Shown here: positions 33,426-43,069 of the stretch, piece by piece | How the letters are laid out: each line of letters starts with the position of its first letter | Numbering within the stretch: position 1 is the first letter of the stretch | Assembly (NCBI GenBank): GCA_028278525.1 | Contig: JANQEE010000032.1 | Span: forward strand, 62,001-126,000 | DNA: 64,000 nucleotides | DNA from: Minwuiaceae bacterium | GTDB lineage: Bacteria > Pseudomonadota > Alphaproteobacteria > Minwuiales > Minwuiaceae | Direction of reading: 5' to 3' | Program-made: the position numbers and the translations under genes | The notes under the pieces: model-generated | Database searches by the model: none | What the model saw: the letters and a program-made list of their open reading frames with translations, nothing else | What the model was told of the DNA's origin: nothing

Positions 33426-35921
33426 TCACACCGCTTCCAGTTTGACGGCGCATTTCTTGAAATCGGTCTGTTTGGAGATCGGATCGGTGGCGTCCAGCGT
33501 GACTTTGTTGATCAGTTGGCTGGCGTCGAACCAGGGTACGAAGACCAGGCCGCGCGGCGGTTTGTTGCGGCCGCGGGTTTCGACCCGCGTCACGATTTCG
33601 CCGCGGCGGGATTTCACCCTGACCTTGCTGCCGCGCCGCAAGCCCTTGTCCTTGGCGTCGTCGGGATGCATGAAGCAGACCGCATCCGGAAACGCCTTGT
33701 AGAGTTCCGGCACGCGTTCGGTCATCGAGCCCGAATGCCAGTGTTCCAGCACGCGCCCGGTGGCCAGCCAGAAATCGTACTCGTCGTCCGGCTCTTCGGC
33801 TGCGGGCTCGTAGGGTAGGGCGTAGATCACGGCGCGGCCGTCCGGCTTGCCGTAGAACTCGATGCCCTTGCCTTCGCCGACATAGGGGTCGTAGCCCTCG
33901 CGGAACCGCCAAAGGGTCTCCTTGCCGTCAACGACCGGCCAGCGCAGGCCCCGCTCGCGGTGATAGACGTCGAAATCGGCCAGGTCGTGGGCATGGCCGC
34001 GTCCGAAGGTCGCGTACTCCTCGAACAGGCCTTTCTGCAGGTAGAAACCGAAGTCCTGGGATTCGTGGTTGCCGTAATCGTCGCTGGTCTGTTCCAGCGG
34101 GAACTTGTTGACCTGCCCGTTACGGAACAGCACGTCGTACAAAGTGTTGCCGCGATATTCCGGTTTTTTGGCGATGAGTTCTTCGGGCCAGACGTCTTCC
34201 ACCGTGAAGCGCTTGGAGAATTCGACAATCTGCCAGACATCCGATTTGGAATCGCCCGGCGCCGGCACCAGTTCGTGCCAGAACTGCGTCCGCCGCTCGG
34301 CGTTGCCGTAGGCGCCTTCCTTCTCCACCCACATGGCTGTCGGCAGGATCAGGTCGGCGGCCTGCGCCGTCACTGTCGGATAGGCGTCGGATACGACGAT
34401 GAAGTTCTCCGGGTTGCGGTAAGCGGGATAGCCTTCCTCGTTCAGGTTCGCCGCCGCCTGCAGGTTGTTGTTCACCTGGATCCAATAGGCGTTGAGCTTG
34501 CTGTCTTTCAGCATCCGGGTTTGCAGCACGGCGTGATAACCCGGCTTGGCCGGTATCGTGCCTTCCGGCAGTTTCCAGATCTTTTCCGCCGTCGCCCGGT
34601 GTTTCGGGTTTGCGACCACCATGTCGGCCGGCAGCCGGTGGCTGAAGGTCCCGACTTCGCGCGCTGTCCCGCAGGCCGACGGTTGGCCGGTCAACGAGAA
34701 CGGGCTATTGCCCGGCTCGGAGATCTTTCCGGTCAAAAGATGGATGTTGTAGATCAGGTTGTTGCACCAGACGCCGCGCGTATGCTGGTTGAAACCCATG
34801 GTCCAGGTCGACGTCACCTTGGTGTTGGGGTCGGCGTACAGATCCGCCAGCGCTTCCAGCCGGTTGGCCGGTACGCCCGACAGTTTGGAGACGTAGTCCA
34901 GGTCGTATTTGTCGACGAACTTGGCGTAGTCCTCAAGCGTCGATTCCGTCGAGGCGCCCGCCTTGTCGGCGTTCTTCGCTGCCTGCTCGGTCGGATGCTC
35001 CGGCCTCAGGCCATAGCCGATATCCGTCATGCCGGTCCGAAAGTTGACGTGCTTCCTGACGAAGTCCTCGTTCACCTTGCCGGTCTTGATGATGTGCCGC
35101 GCGATGTAGTTGAGGATCGCCAGGTCCGTCTGCGGTTTGAACACCATCGGAATGTCGGCCAGGTCGAAGCAGCGATGCTCGAACGTCGACAAGACGGCGA
35201 CCTTCACATGCGGGTGGCTGAACCGCCGGTCGGTGATCCGTGTCCACAGGATGGGGTGCATCTCCGCCATGTTGGAGCCCCAGAGAACGAACGCGTCCGC
35301 ATGCTCGAAATCGTCGTAGCAGCCCATCGGCTCGTCGATGCCGAATGTGCGGATAAAGCCGGCGACGGCGGAGGCCATACAGTGCCGCGCGTTCGGCTCG
35401 ATATTGTTCGACCGGAAGCCCGCCTTCATCAGTTTGGACGCGGCGTAGCCTTCCCACACCGTCCACTGCCCGGATCCGAACATGCCGACGGCGGTCGGCC
35501 CCTTTTCGCGCAGGGCTTTCTTGAATTTCTCGGCCATGATGTCGAAGGCCTCGTCCCACGAGACCGGCTCGAAGTTGCCGTTCTTGTCGAATTTCCCGTT
35601 CGTCTTGCGTAAGAGCGGTTGGGTCAGCCGGTCCTCGCCGTACATGATCTTCGACAGGAAGTAGCCTTTGACGCAGTTCAGTCCGCGATTGACCTCGGAC
35701 TTTACGTCGCCATGGGTCGCCACGACCTTGTCGTTTTTCGTCGCGACCATGATGGAGCAGCCGGTGCCGCAGAACCGGCAGGCCGCCTTCGACCATGTCA
35801 GCCCGGTCTTGTCGGCTTCGGTAATCAGGTTGGCGGCTTCTGCCGGTACCGTGATGCCGGCTGCTGCTGCTGCCGCGGCGACGGCCTGAGCCTTGATGAA
35901 ATCACGGCGTGAAACGGTCAT
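33426..35921 (-). CDS. napA: NapA catalytic subunit of periplasmic nitrate reductase
   Basis: An 831-aa molybdoenzyme of standard length. Twin-arginine signal [17 protein letters not shown] at residues 4-20. A 4Fe-4S cluster site follows (CRFCGTGC and downstream NCVKG), then the cysteine that ligates molybdenum ([10 protein letters not shown]). The remaining bis-MGD-binding domains run to the C-terminus. It reduces nitrate to nitrite in the periplasm. The ATG at 35921 carries AGGGAGA before it and starts the Tat signal; it overlaps the end of napD by 20 nt. Export needs the NapD chaperone encoded just upstream. Confidence 0.97.
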   Translation of the reverse strand: MTVSRRDFIKAQAVAAAAAAAGITVPAEAANLITEADKTGLTWSKAACRFCGTGCSIMVATKNDKVVATHGDVKSEVNRGLNCVKGYFLSKIMYGEDRLTQPLLRKTNGKFDKNGNFEPVSWDEAFDIMAEKFKKALREKGPTAVGMFGSGQWTVWEGYAASKLMKAGFRSNNIEPNARHCMASAVAGFIRTFGIDEPMGCYDDFEHADAFVLWGSNMAEMHPILWTRITDRRFSHPHVKVAVLSTFEHRCFDLADIPMVFKPQTDLAILNYIARHIIKTGKVNEDFVRKHVNFRTGMTDIGYGLRPEHPTEQAAKNADKAGASTESTLEDYAKFVDKYDLDYVSKLSGVPANRLEALADLYADPNTKVTSTWTMGFNQHTRGVWCNNLIYNIHLLTGKISEPGNSPFSLTGQPSACGTAREVGTFSHRLPADMVVANPKHRATAEKIWKLPEGTIPAKPGYHAVLQTRMLKDSKLNAYWIQVNNNLQAAANLNEEGYPAYRNPENFIVVSDAYPTVTAQAADLILPTAMWVEKEGAYGNAERRTQFWHELVPAPGDSKSDVWQIVEFSKRFTVEDVWPEELIAKKPEYRGNTLYDVLFRNGQVNKFPLEQTSDDYGNHESQDFGFYLQKGLFEEYATFGRGHAHDLADFDVYHRERGLRWPVVDGKETLWRFREGYDPYVGEGKGIEFYGKPDGRAVIYALPYEPAAEEPDDEYDFWLATGRVLEHWHSGSMTERVPELYKAFPDAVCFMHPDDAKDKGLRRGSKVRVKSRRGEIVTRVETRGRNKPPRGLVFVPWFDASQLINKVTLDATDPISKQTDFKKCAVKLEAV

Positions 35922-36222
35922 GGTCTGTCTCCCTGGTGAAGCCGGCCGGGTCGCCCGCATGACTGGGACTGTCCGCGCCGTCCGTTTCAATGTGATGGAA
36001 TACCAATGCGGCGCTGGCCACGCCGGCCAGTGTCTCGACGCGGTTCAGCGCCGCGACAATCTCCGCATCCCCCGGGGTTTCCAGGGTGACGATAATCTTG
36101 CCGGTCGGGTCGGTGGCCGCGATTTCCGCGGATTCGATCTGCTCGATTGCTGCCTTAACATCGGCCAGCCTGTCGGGATGGGCCCGGACCAGCAAACTTG
36201 AGATGTGGTAGGTCTCAGGCAT
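35902..36222 (-). CDS. napD: NapD Tat-signal chaperone for NapA
   Basis: A 106-aa cytoplasmic ferredoxin-fold protein: [44 protein letters not shown]. NapD binds the NapA twin-arginine signal until cofactor loading is complete. GGAGG precedes the ATG at 36222. The start overlaps the napF stop by 8 nt and the end overlaps napA. The C-terminal 20 residues are a less conserved tail. Confidence 0.93.
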   Translation of the reverse strand: MPETYHISSLLVRAHPDRLADVKAAIEQIESAEIAATDPTGKIIVTLETPGDAEIVAALNRVETLAGVASAALVFHHIETDGADSPSHAGDPAGFTRETDHDRFTP

Positions 36223-36502
36223 CGTCGCCTCCCTGCAACGCAATCGCGCCGACCGGACAGACGGGCAGGCAATCGCCGCAACCGGTGCAGGCGTCCTGGT
36301 TCAGGCGTACCTCGCCGGCGCCGCCGCCTCGCATGTCGTAGCGCAGGGCCCTGGCGTCGCAGACATCGACACAGGTCTGGCAAACCACGCCTCGACGCAG
36401 CAGGCAGGCCGGACCTATCCGTGCGTGCATCCGGGCAGCCGCCGAGCGGACATTCCCCCGGAGCAGATCGCGTCGTGTCGGATTGCTCGCTTGGGTGCGC
36501 AT
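36215..36502 (-). CDS. napF: short NapF-type ferredoxin
   Basis: About 95 aa, short for NapF (usually about 160 aa). The N-terminus keeps the family's RRDLLRG motif. One complete 4Fe-4S site is CTGCGDCLPVCP near the C-terminus. A second, atypical set is CLLRRGVVCQTCVDVC, so two rather than three or four clusters are likely. NapF is thought to help mature NapA in the cytoplasm. A GTG at 36511 is possible, but GGGGTGA before the ATG at 36502 makes the latter better. Confidence 0.85.
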   Translation of the reverse strand: MRTQASNPTRRDLLRGNVRSAAARMHARIGPACLLRRGVVCQTCVDVCDARALRYDMRGGGAGEVRLNQDACTGCGDCLPVCPVGAIALQGGDDA

Positions 36503-36515
36503 CGCGGTCACCCCG

Positions 36516-36716
36516 TCAGGAAGCCGGCGGTCCGAAGAGCAGGTGCATCATCCACACGATGAAGCCGTAACCGCCGACAACCGCGACGGCGATGGCGGGC
36601 GCGACGAACACCGTGAGGAAGAGAAAGGCGCGACGTTCGTACCGTTTGCGCTCGTCTGAAGCGAGGTTCGGGGGTGTCGTGGAATCCACGGTCGTACCGG
36701 CAGTCTTATCAGACAT
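36516..36716 (-). CDS. napE: NapE small membrane protein
   Basis: A 66-aa single-span protein: a polar N-terminal half (DERKRYERRAFLFL) and one hydrophobic helix, as in NapE. Function is unknown. It is the first gene of napEFDABC, with 13 nt before napF. An FNR-like site lies 106 nt upstream. Confidence 0.9.
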   Translation of the reverse strand: MSDKTAGTTVDSTTPPNLASDERKRYERRAFLFLTVFVAPAIAVAVVGGYGFIVWMMHLLFGPPAS

Positions 36717-36821
36717 GTGCCCCTACCAATTTGCTGTCCGATATTGCGAAACGTTAATCCGCGAGGATTTACCCGAATCCGGACTCTCAACGAATCATCG
36801 ACGGTAATTCATCGTTCATCC

Positions 36822-36835
36822 TTGACTTCGGTCAT
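36822..36835. promoter_or_regulatory. FNR/NnrR-like site upstream of nap operon
   Basis: TTGAC-TTCG-GTCAT matches the TTGAY-N4-RTCAA consensus of FNR/Dnr-type regulators except at the final base. It lies 106 nt upstream of napE and 91 nt upstream of the divergent gene at 36926. Confidence 0.5.
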
Positions 36836-36925
36836 GTCGGATCCGAGATCGCGCATACTTTACTCTGCCATTTACCACGTTCGGTATTATAGCGCCTCGG
36901 TTCCGCAAAGTGGGAGTTTTGGTTA

Positions 36926-37390
36926 ATGTCCGATGAAAGTCGGCCGCCATTTCCGCCTTTCACCGAGGAAACGGCGCGCCGGAAAGTTCAGATGGCTGAA
37001 GACGCCTGGAACGGGCGCGATCCCGATCGGGTCGTCTTGGCCTACACGCCGGATACGGTCTGGCGTAACCGGTCGGAATTCCTGAGCGGCCGTGAAGAAG
37101 TTCGCGCGTTCCTGCGCCGCAAGTGGGACCGCGAGTTGGATTACCGCCTGAAGAAATGGCTCTGGGCATTCTCCGGCAACCGTATTGGCGTCAAGTTCCA
37201 ATACGAATGTCACGACGCGTCGGGCCAGTGGTTTCGAGCCTACGGCAACGAGCTTTGGGAGTTCGCCGACAACGGCCAGATGCACCGCCGCGAAGCCTCG
37301 ATCAACGACACAAAAATCGACGAAGCGGACCGACGGTTTCGTTGGGACCGCGACCAGCCGACCCCGGACTTTCCCGATCGGGTGGACTAG
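36926..37390 (+). CDS. DUF1348-type NTF2-superfamily protein
   Basis: A 154-aa protein matching DUF1348/SnoaL-like proteins: [20 protein letters not shown], then [19 protein letters not shown] and [21 protein letters not shown]. This small family is usually listed only as nuclear transport factor 2-like. The gene is divergent from the nap operon, and its 3' end overlaps the convergent regulator gene by 4 nt. Confidence 0.88.
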   Translation: MSDESRPPFPPFTEETARRKVQMAEDAWNGRDPDRVVLAYTPDTVWRNRSEFLSGREEVRAFLRRKWDRELDYRLKKWLWAFSGNRIGVKFQYECHDASGQWFRAYGNELWEFADNGQMHRREASINDTKIDEADRRFRWDRDQPTPDFPDRVD

Positions 37391-38400
37391 AGAGCCCGAC
37401 TGCCGAAGCGTCGTCGATAGTCGCCGGGCGAAAGGCCGGTATGCCGTTTGAACAGGTTGCGGAAAAAGATCAGGTCGTCGTAGCCGACCCGGCTGCTCAC
37501 GTCCTGGATGGGGTTACTGCCGGTCTCCAGCAGCCGCTTGGCCGTCGCGATCCGAAGCTTCTGTAGATAGGCGAGCGGCGTGATGCCGGTCGCGCTCTTG
37601 AACCGGCGGATAAAGTTGCGCGGGCTCATCCCGACTGTCGCCGCCAGCTCGTCGAACCGGAAGTCTTTCGTCACGTTGCGGTGCATCCAGTCCTGGGCGC
37701 GCCAGATCGCATCGTCGTCGTGCCGCTTGTTGACGTCCAGATGCGCGAAGGCGGCCTGCCAGACCCTGGGCATTTCAATCAGCAGGGCCTTGGCGCATTT
37801 CACCGCGGCGTCCCGCCCGCAGAATTTTTCGACCAGATAGAGGCTGAGGTCCGACGCCGAGTTAATGCCGCCGCCGCAATAGATGCCGTCGCTGTCTGTC
37901 ACCAGGTAGTCGGGCTGCCAATTCACGGCCGGGAACTTGCGCCGATAGATATCGGCCAGCGCCCAGTGCATCGTGCCCTGCCGGCCGTCCAGGATGCCGG
38001 CTTCCGCCAGCAGCGCGACGCCGGAGCAGACGGCCGCGATCTGAACGCCGTCGTCCGCCTGTTGCTTCAGCCACGGCACCACATGGGCATTGCGGGCGAT
38101 CACCGCGTCGATGTCGTAGCCGTTGTCGACCATCATCTGCAGGTCGGCGCCGGAGGCGGGGACGAAGATCAGGTCGGTCTTTCCGATGTCCGCCAGCGCG
38201 CATTCCGGCGCGACCGTCATCGGGCCGTCCGGTTTGACAGCCCGGCCGTCGGGGGAGGCCGACCGCACCCGGAAATAGGGCTTGGGCTCGCCGTCGCCGA
38301 AGGCGTTCCACATCACGCCGGCGCTGCGGAAGATCTCGATGGCGTTGATCGCGGTCGATATCTGGCCGCCTTCCAGGAACAGAACGGTTATGTCGATCAT
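37387..38400 (-). CDS. GlxA-type AraC regulator (DJ-1/PfpI domain)
   Basis: A 337-aa protein. Residues 1-190 are a DJ-1/PfpI-like domain with the nucleophile-elbow cysteine ([13 protein letters not shown]). Residues about 235-330 are an AraC helix-turn-helix pair ([43 protein letters not shown]). Such regulators respond to amines or stress signals. The ATG at 38400 starts the DJ-1 fold; no strong ribosome binding site is seen. It is one of three regulators of this architecture in the window. Confidence 0.9.
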   Translation of the reverse strand: MIDITVLFLEGGQISTAINAIEIFRSAGVMWNAFGDGEPKPYFRVRSASPDGRAVKPDGPMTVAPECALADIGKTDLIFVPASGADLQMMVDNGYDIDAVIARNAHVVPWLKQQADDGVQIAAVCSGVALLAEAGILDGRQGTMHWALADIYRRKFPAVNWQPDYLVTDSDGIYCGGGINSASDLSLYLVEKFCGRDAAVKCAKALLIEMPRVWQAAFAHLDVNKRHDDDAIWRAQDWMHRNVTKDFRFDELAATVGMSPRNFIRRFKSATGITPLAYLQKLRIATAKRLLETGSNPIQDVSSRVGYDDLIFFRNLFKRHTGLSPGDYRRRFGSRAL

Positions 38401-38526
38401 GCCGTTGAATCTGGTCCGGCGGATTGGCAAAAACAACCACTATCATTGTCATTTATGCCATCTATCGCCGGCGCGGCCGGCATCGAATAGTCGTGATACC
38501 GCAACCGACGGAAAAGGAGTGGATCG

Positions 38527-38754
38527 ATGCCGTTCGTAAATGTGAGAACCGTGAAGGGCCTGCTGACCGAACAGCAGCGCAAGGAGATCCAGGACCGCAT
38601 CTCCGATGTGATGCTCGAAGTCGAAGGCAGGGGAAACCCTGACTTCAGGAAGTACATCATGGTCCTGGTCGAAGAGCATGACGCCACCGCGTGGAGCGTG
38701 CATGGCGGCGGCCTGACGCCGGAGGTCGTCCAGGGGCTGGTGGCGAGCCTGTAG
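38527..38754 (+). CDS. 4-oxalocrotonate tautomerase-family enzyme
   Basis: A 75-aa small tautomerase. The initiator Met is followed by Pro2 (MPFVNVRTVKG), the catalytic base of the superfamily once exposed. The rest fits the beta-alpha-beta unit (LLTEQQRKEIQDRISDVMLE). AAGGAG precedes the ATG. Members isomerise 2-hydroxymuconate-like acids in aromatic breakdown, but the substrate here is not shown. A GC-rich hairpin follows the stop. Confidence 0.88.
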   Translation: MPFVNVRTVKGLLTEQQRKEIQDRISDVMLEVEGRGNPDFRKYIMVLVEEHDATAWSVHGGGLTPEVVQGLVASL

Positions 38755-38764
38755 CGGAGCGGAA

Positions 38765-38792
38765 GCGGACGCCCTGGCGACGGGGCGTCCGC
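38765..38792. terminator. GC-rich hairpin between convergent genes
   Basis: GCGGACGCCC (38765-38774) pairs with GGGCGTCCGC (38783-38792) over an 8-nt loop, between the tautomerase gene and the convergent HD-domain gene. No T-run. Confidence 0.5.
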
Positions 38793-38806
38793 TCCGCTTC
38801 CCGGCC

Positions 38807-39601
38807 TTAGCCGGCCATCTCGTCCTCGAACTCCTGCCACCAGTAAACCGGCGGCATGGGACCGCCCGCCGTCATCAGCGCGCGGTTATGCGCCATGCGG
38901 GCCTCCGGTCTCAGCGCCGCCTCCTGTTCCAGGAACGCCCCGAAATGCGGCCGCACGTCCAGGCCCGGATAGCGGATAAGCACCTCGCGCGCCTCGCTGG
39001 CCGAGATCTCCCGGGCGCGTTCGCCGAACACGTCGCAACGGGCACCGGCGGCGAGATATTGTGCGGTCGGGCCGTGTTCCGCGCCGACGCCGAGGACGTT
39101 GATGTGCAGGCTGATGGCATCCGCCACGGTCTCCGTCCGGTCCGGGTCCATGCCGTGTTGGCGCAGCAGGTTCTCGGCCGCCAGGGCGCCCTCGACGGCG
39201 AAGCAGTGCGCGCGTTCGTCCTTGCCGAAATGCGGGTCGACGACGCCCAGGTCGTGCAGCAGCGACGCCACATAGAACAGCTCGGCGTCCTCGATCGGCC
39301 CATCGTCCGCCTGCGCCAGCAGCGCTCCCCACAAATAGGTGCGGTGGCAGTGGTTGAGCAGGTAGTGCGGCGACAGCGCCATGACATAATCTTCCGCTTT
39401 CCGCGCGATCGCCGAGTCGGGCCTGGGAATGGCCTCGAGATCCAGGCGTCGGATGGTGTCGCGCATGCCGTCGCTCGCCGCCGCCAACGACCGCGCCTGT
39501 TGCTCGACCACCGCGCGTTGTATCCGGTCCCGCTCGGCGGCGGTAAGCCGTCCGCCGGACTGCCGTGCCCAGGCGATCGTACCGATCTGGTTGTCCGTCA
39601 C
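38807..39601 (-). CDS. HD-domain hydrolase (cyanamide hydratase-like)
   Basis: A 264-aa helical protein with the HD metal-binding pattern: His in NHCHRTYLWG, the His-Asp pair in ASLLHDLGV, and later His/Asp residues (ISLHINVLG). Relatives include cyanamide hydratase-type metal hydrolases, but the substrate here is unknown. I choose the GTG at 39601 because AAGGAG lies 7 nt before it; an ATG at 39625 lacks one. It is divergent from a GlxA-type regulator with 115 nt between, so that regulator may control it. Confidence 0.85.
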   Translation of the reverse strand: MTDNQIGTIAWARQSGGRLTAAERDRIQRAVVEQQARSLAAASDGMRDTIRRLDLEAIPRPDSAIARKAEDYVMALSPHYLLNHCHRTYLWGALLAQADDGPIEDAELFYVASLLHDLGVVDPHFGKDERAHCFAVEGALAAENLLRQHGMDPDRTETVADAISLHINVLGVGAEHGPTAQYLAAGARCDVFGERAREISASEAREVLIRYPGLDVRPHFGAFLEQEAALRPEARMAHNRALMTAGGPMPPVYWWQEFEDEMAG

Positions 39602-39716
39602 GTTCCGTCTCCTTAGGGAAGTCATGCTCGTAACCCGCAATATCGGGTTGGCGGCGGTTGGCGGAAATGACATAATACCGGTGAATTCTGCCAAAGCGCT
39701 TTGCCAGGAGGTTTCC

Positions 39717-40691
39717 GTGGGTCGGTCGCCGCACTCGGTGGTGATGGTCTGCTTCGACGGTGTACAGCTGCTCGACGTGGCCGGGCCCATGGACTGCTTC
39801 GCCGCGGCCCATTTGCCACCGTACGATGGTGCGGCGCCTTACCGGCTCACATTGGTGTCGAAGGATGGCGGCGCCGTCGCCACGTCGTCCGGCATTCGCC
39901 TGGAGACGATTCCCTTATCGGATATCCAGCCCGGGGATATCGACACGCTCATGGTCCCAGGCGGCCCGGCCACGCGCGACATCGTCGACGATGCAGCACT
40001 GATCGGGTGGATCGCTCGGGTGGCCGAAACGGCCGGCCGTGTCTGCTCGGTCTGTTCCGGCGCTTATCTGCTCGCCGCGGCCGGTCTGCTGGACGGCCGG
40101 CGCGCCGTGACGCATTGGTACCTATGCGACGATCTTAAGGCGCGCTATCCGCAGGTCGCTGTCGAGCCGGACGCCATATTCGTCCGTGACGGCAGGATTT
40201 GGACGTCCGCGGGCGTGACGGCGGGCATCGACCTGGCGCTGGCGATTGTCGAAGCGGATCTCGGCCGCAAAACCGCGATGGAGATCGCCCGCCATCTCGT
40301 TGTCTATTTCAAACGGCCCGGCGGCCAGTCTCAGTTCAGCGCGCTGCTCGAATCGCAAACGGCGGCGGTCGACACCCGGTTCGATGAATTGCAGCGCTGG
40401 GTCGCGGAAAACCTGGATGGCGACCTTGGCGTTGACCGGCTGGCCGAACGGGCGGGGATGAGTCCGCGTAACTTCGCGCGGCTCTATAAGCAGGCGGTCG
40501 GTACCACGCCGGCCAGGTTCGTCGAGTCCCTGCGTCTGGAGGCCGCCCGCCAGGCCCTGGAAGATACCGCGCAGCCGCTCGGCTGGGTCGCGCGCCGGTT
40601 CGGCTTCGGTAATGAAGAGCGAATGAGAAAGAGTTTTCAGCGTCGGCTCGGCGTCGTGCCTAGTCAATATCGCCAGCAGTTTGCGCCCTGA
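39717..40691 (+). CDS. GlxA-type AraC regulator (DJ-1/PfpI domain)
   Basis: A 324-aa protein: DJ-1/PfpI domain (residues 5-185; VVMVCFDGVQLLDVAGPMDC, Cys in SVCSGAYLLAAAG) and C-terminal AraC domain (about 220-320; LAERAGMSPRNFARLYKQAVG). I choose the GTG at 39717 because CAGGAGG lies 6 nt upstream; an in-frame ATG at 39624 would add 31 residues with no family match. It is divergent from the HD hydrolase gene, the probable target. Confidence 0.9.
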   Translation: MGRSPHSVVMVCFDGVQLLDVAGPMDCFAAAHLPPYDGAAPYRLTLVSKDGGAVATSSGIRLETIPLSDIQPGDIDTLMVPGGPATRDIVDDAALIGWIARVAETAGRVCSVCSGAYLLAAAGLLDGRRAVTHWYLCDDLKARYPQVAVEPDAIFVRDGRIWTSAGVTAGIDLALAIVEADLGRKTAMEIARHLVVYFKRPGGQSQFSALLESQTAAVDTRFDELQRWVAENLDGDLGVDRLAERAGMSPRNFARLYKQAVGTTPARFVESLRLEAARQALEDTAQPLGWVARRFGFGNEERMRKSFQRRLGVVPSQYRQQFAP

Positions 40692-40709
40692 TCCGCGTGG
40701 GCCGCGCGC

Positions 40710-41936
40710 TTACCCCTTCACATGCACGGTCCGGACGCCGTCGGCGCGGAAGACCTGCACCGTATCGTCGATCAGGTTCCGCTTCTTGCCCTCCTTGACC
40801 CGCTCGGCCAGTTCCGTGTCCAGCTCGTCGTTGGCCCAGGAATGCAGTTCCTTGACCACCGCGCCGCGCAGGTCGCTGAAGCAGAGGCCGCTTGAGTACG
40901 GGCCGTGCACGGCGGTCACTTCCGCCGGCGCCAGCGGCATTTCCCGCAGCAGATCGGTGACGAATTTGGACCGCGCCACCGGGTCTTCCTGGTCAAGGTC
41001 GGCCCACCGCTCCGCATGCTCGGTCCAACCGTCCAGCGAATAGGAGATCCGTTTGCGCTGTTCGGCGATCATGTCCAGCATGCGCTGGTATTTGCGGTCG
41101 TCGGTGAAGTAGTCCAGGTTCAGGATGCAGTCCTTCACGCCGCCGGCCATCGAATTGGCGTAGACCAGGAACGAGGCCATGTTGGCGCGGATGACCGAGG
41201 TCGGGCCGGTGGCGCCTTCGATCTCTGCTTGTTCCGCCAGTTCGTCGTACAGGTTTTCCATCATCTTGAGTTGTCGGCTTAGGTAGCCGATCGCCCGGTC
41301 GTCTTCCTGGGCGACCATCGACGAGATCGGGGTCGCGAAGTCGGAGACCGATTGCAGCCTGTCCTGCAACTGCGCGCGGGACATGCCCGCTTCCGCGGCG
41401 ACCCGTCCGGCGATCATCCGCACCAGCCTGTGCAGCTCTTCTTCGTCCTGGTCGGCCAGTTTCAGCAGCACCGGCCGCGACAGGCTGGACAGAATGTCGT
41501 GCTCGTCGTCGTCGGCGGCGTGACGGCCCAGCATCGCCAGAATTTCCAGGTAGCACATCTGCGCGTCGGCCTTGGTCTGGGCCAGTTCTTCCTCGGCCGT
41601 CTGTTTGTCGGTCCGGTCGCCGAACTCCATATCCATCTCAAGCCGGATCTGGCGCATCATGATCGGGTCCAGATGGCCTTGGTTGTCGTAGCCGCACTCC
41701 AGCACACGGTCGTACAGCATCCGGTCCCGGTCGGTGATCTCGCTCCAGTCCGGCAGGTTTCGGAATTCCATCACCAGGTCGCCGGCGCGGCCGCTTTGGC
41801 CCAGTCGGTTTCTGATCATCGCCTCGTAGACGTGGCTGTCCTGGCGCGACTGGCGGCAGCGCACCGCCTGCAGCGTGCGCGCGCGGAATCCCACATGCAC
41901 GCCGCGGTCCTCGAAAGACTTGTATGGTGCCAGCAT
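40710..41936 (-). CDS. conserved-looking protein of unknown function, 408 aa
   Basis: A soluble, mainly helical protein without signal peptide or TM segment. It is rich in acidic, Arg and Met residues, with no motif I can tie to a catalytic family. Blocks that look structured are LPVLLKLADQDEEELHRLV-like helices around residue 150 and a Trp-rich stretch near residue 305 (SLDGWTEHAERWADLDQED). It is convergent with the GlxA-type gene and has a long AT-rich region upstream. It could be an alphaproteobacterial lineage-specific protein. I offer no function. Confidence 0.75.
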   Translation of the reverse strand: MLAPYKSFEDRGVHVGFRARTLQAVRCRQSRQDSHVYEAMIRNRLGQSGRAGDLVMEFRNLPDWSEITDRDRMLYDRVLECGYDNQGHLDPIMMRQIRLEMDMEFGDRTDKQTAEEELAQTKADAQMCYLEILAMLGRHAADDDEHDILSSLSRPVLLKLADQDEEELHRLVRMIAGRVAAEAGMSRAQLQDRLQSVSDFATPISSMVAQEDDRAIGYLSRQLKMMENLYDELAEQAEIEGATGPTSVIRANMASFLVYANSMAGGVKDCILNLDYFTDDRKYQRMLDMIAEQRKRISYSLDGWTEHAERWADLDQEDPVARSKFVTDLLREMPLAPAEVTAVHGPYSSGLCFSDLRGAVVKELHSWANDELDTELAERVKEGKKRNLIDDTVQVFRADGVRTVHVKG

Positions 41937-42314
41937 GGGTGCCTCGCCCGTTGGTTACCACTGGTCGGCCACCGCGTCGCTGTGGCCGAAGTTCATCTCG
42001 CTACGCCTGATCCGAGCGTGGCAATAGACTTGGCGCGGTTACACAGCGCCAAACCGGACGCGATTCTCAGTCGAAAGTGTTGATAGTTAGTTAAACTGAA
42101 TTAACCAGTATAATAACTGGAAGTGTTGAAAATAGTTTATTTTGATTATTTCTATTGTTTTTCGAAAATTTTATTCAAAGTATTTTTCTGGCCGGTCGGC
42201 ATTGTGCCAGCGCCCGGCACCCGGCGTTTTCGGAAACGACAGGGATTGCTGAATCAGCCGGCGGTTCCGGAGTAGGATATCGCCGGAATAGGTCAGGGTG
42301 GGGGTGGAATCGTC
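41937..42314. other. intergenic region with an AT-rich island and two tandem dyads
   Basis: 378 nt between divergent genes. The stretch 42121-42180 is only 11 of 60 G or C, far below its surroundings. Just before it are two adjoining 16-bp dyads, GTTAA-N6-TTAAC (42090-42105) and CCAGT-N6-ACTGG (42105-42120), which look like operator sites. No coding frame is convincing here. Confidence 0.7.
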
Positions 42315-43040
42315 ATGATTAGTCTGGATTTCGGCGGTAAGGCGGTGCTCGTGACAGGCGGGTCCAGCGGCATCGGCAACGGCATCGCGCGGGCCTTCCG
42401 CGACGCCGGCGCGGCGGTCACCATCACCGGCACGCGCCCCGTCGAGGATTATGACAGCGACCTGTCGGGCATGGGTTACCATCGAGTCGACGTCGCCGAC
42501 GACGGGGCGATGCGCGATTTGGCGGACGGCTTGCCCGCGCTGGACGTGTTGATCAACAACGCCGGCATGGTCGCCTATCGCGGCGCCGAATTCGAAATGG
42601 ATACCTTCCGACGGGTGCTCGACGTCAACCTGAACGGCCTGATGCACGGCTGCACCTTGTTCCAGGGGAAGCTGGCGGCCACCGGCGGGTGCATCATCAA
42701 CATCGCCTCTCTGGCGAGTTTCCGCGCCACCCGCGGCAACCCGGCCTACGGCGCCAGCAAGGGCGCGGTGGCGCAACTGACCAAAAGCCTCGCCGTCGCG
42801 TTCGCCCGCGACGGTATCCGGGCCAACGGCATCGCGCCCGGTTATGTGGAAACCAAGATCACCCAGGTCTCGAAGCAGAACAAGGCCATCGACGACGCCA
42901 TCGTCAAAGCCACGCCGCTCGGCCGCTGGGCGACGGCTGAGGACATGGCCGGCGCCGCCCTGTTTCTGGCCTCGGATCTCGCCGGCTTCATCACCGGCCA
43001 GACGCTGATCGTCGACGGCGGTTATAGTCTGGGGGTCTGA
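42315..43040 (+). CDS. short-chain dehydrogenase/reductase (SDR)
   Basis: 241 aa, classical SDR: TGGSSGIGNGIARAF cofactor loop at residues 14-28, NNAG near 80, catalytic Ser (IASLASF) and Tyr-x3-Lys (YGASKG) near residue 147, and a C-terminal GQTLIVDGGYSLGV. It is an NAD(P)-dependent oxidoreductase of unknown substrate. GGTGGAATCGTC precedes the ATG with a weak ribosome binding site. It is the only gene transcribed rightwards from the AT-rich island. Confidence 0.92.
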   Translation: MISLDFGGKAVLVTGGSSGIGNGIARAFRDAGAAVTITGTRPVEDYDSDLSGMGYHRVDVADDGAMRDLADGLPALDVLINNAGMVAYRGAEFEMDTFRRVLDVNLNGLMHGCTLFQGKLAATGGCIINIASLASFRATRGNPAYGASKGAVAQLTKSLAVAFARDGIRANGIAPGYVETKITQVSKQNKAIDDAIVKATPLGRWATAEDMAGAALFLASDLAGFITGQTLIVDGGYSLGV

Positions 43041-43069
43041 TCGAACCGGTATCCGGTTGGAAGGGTAAA

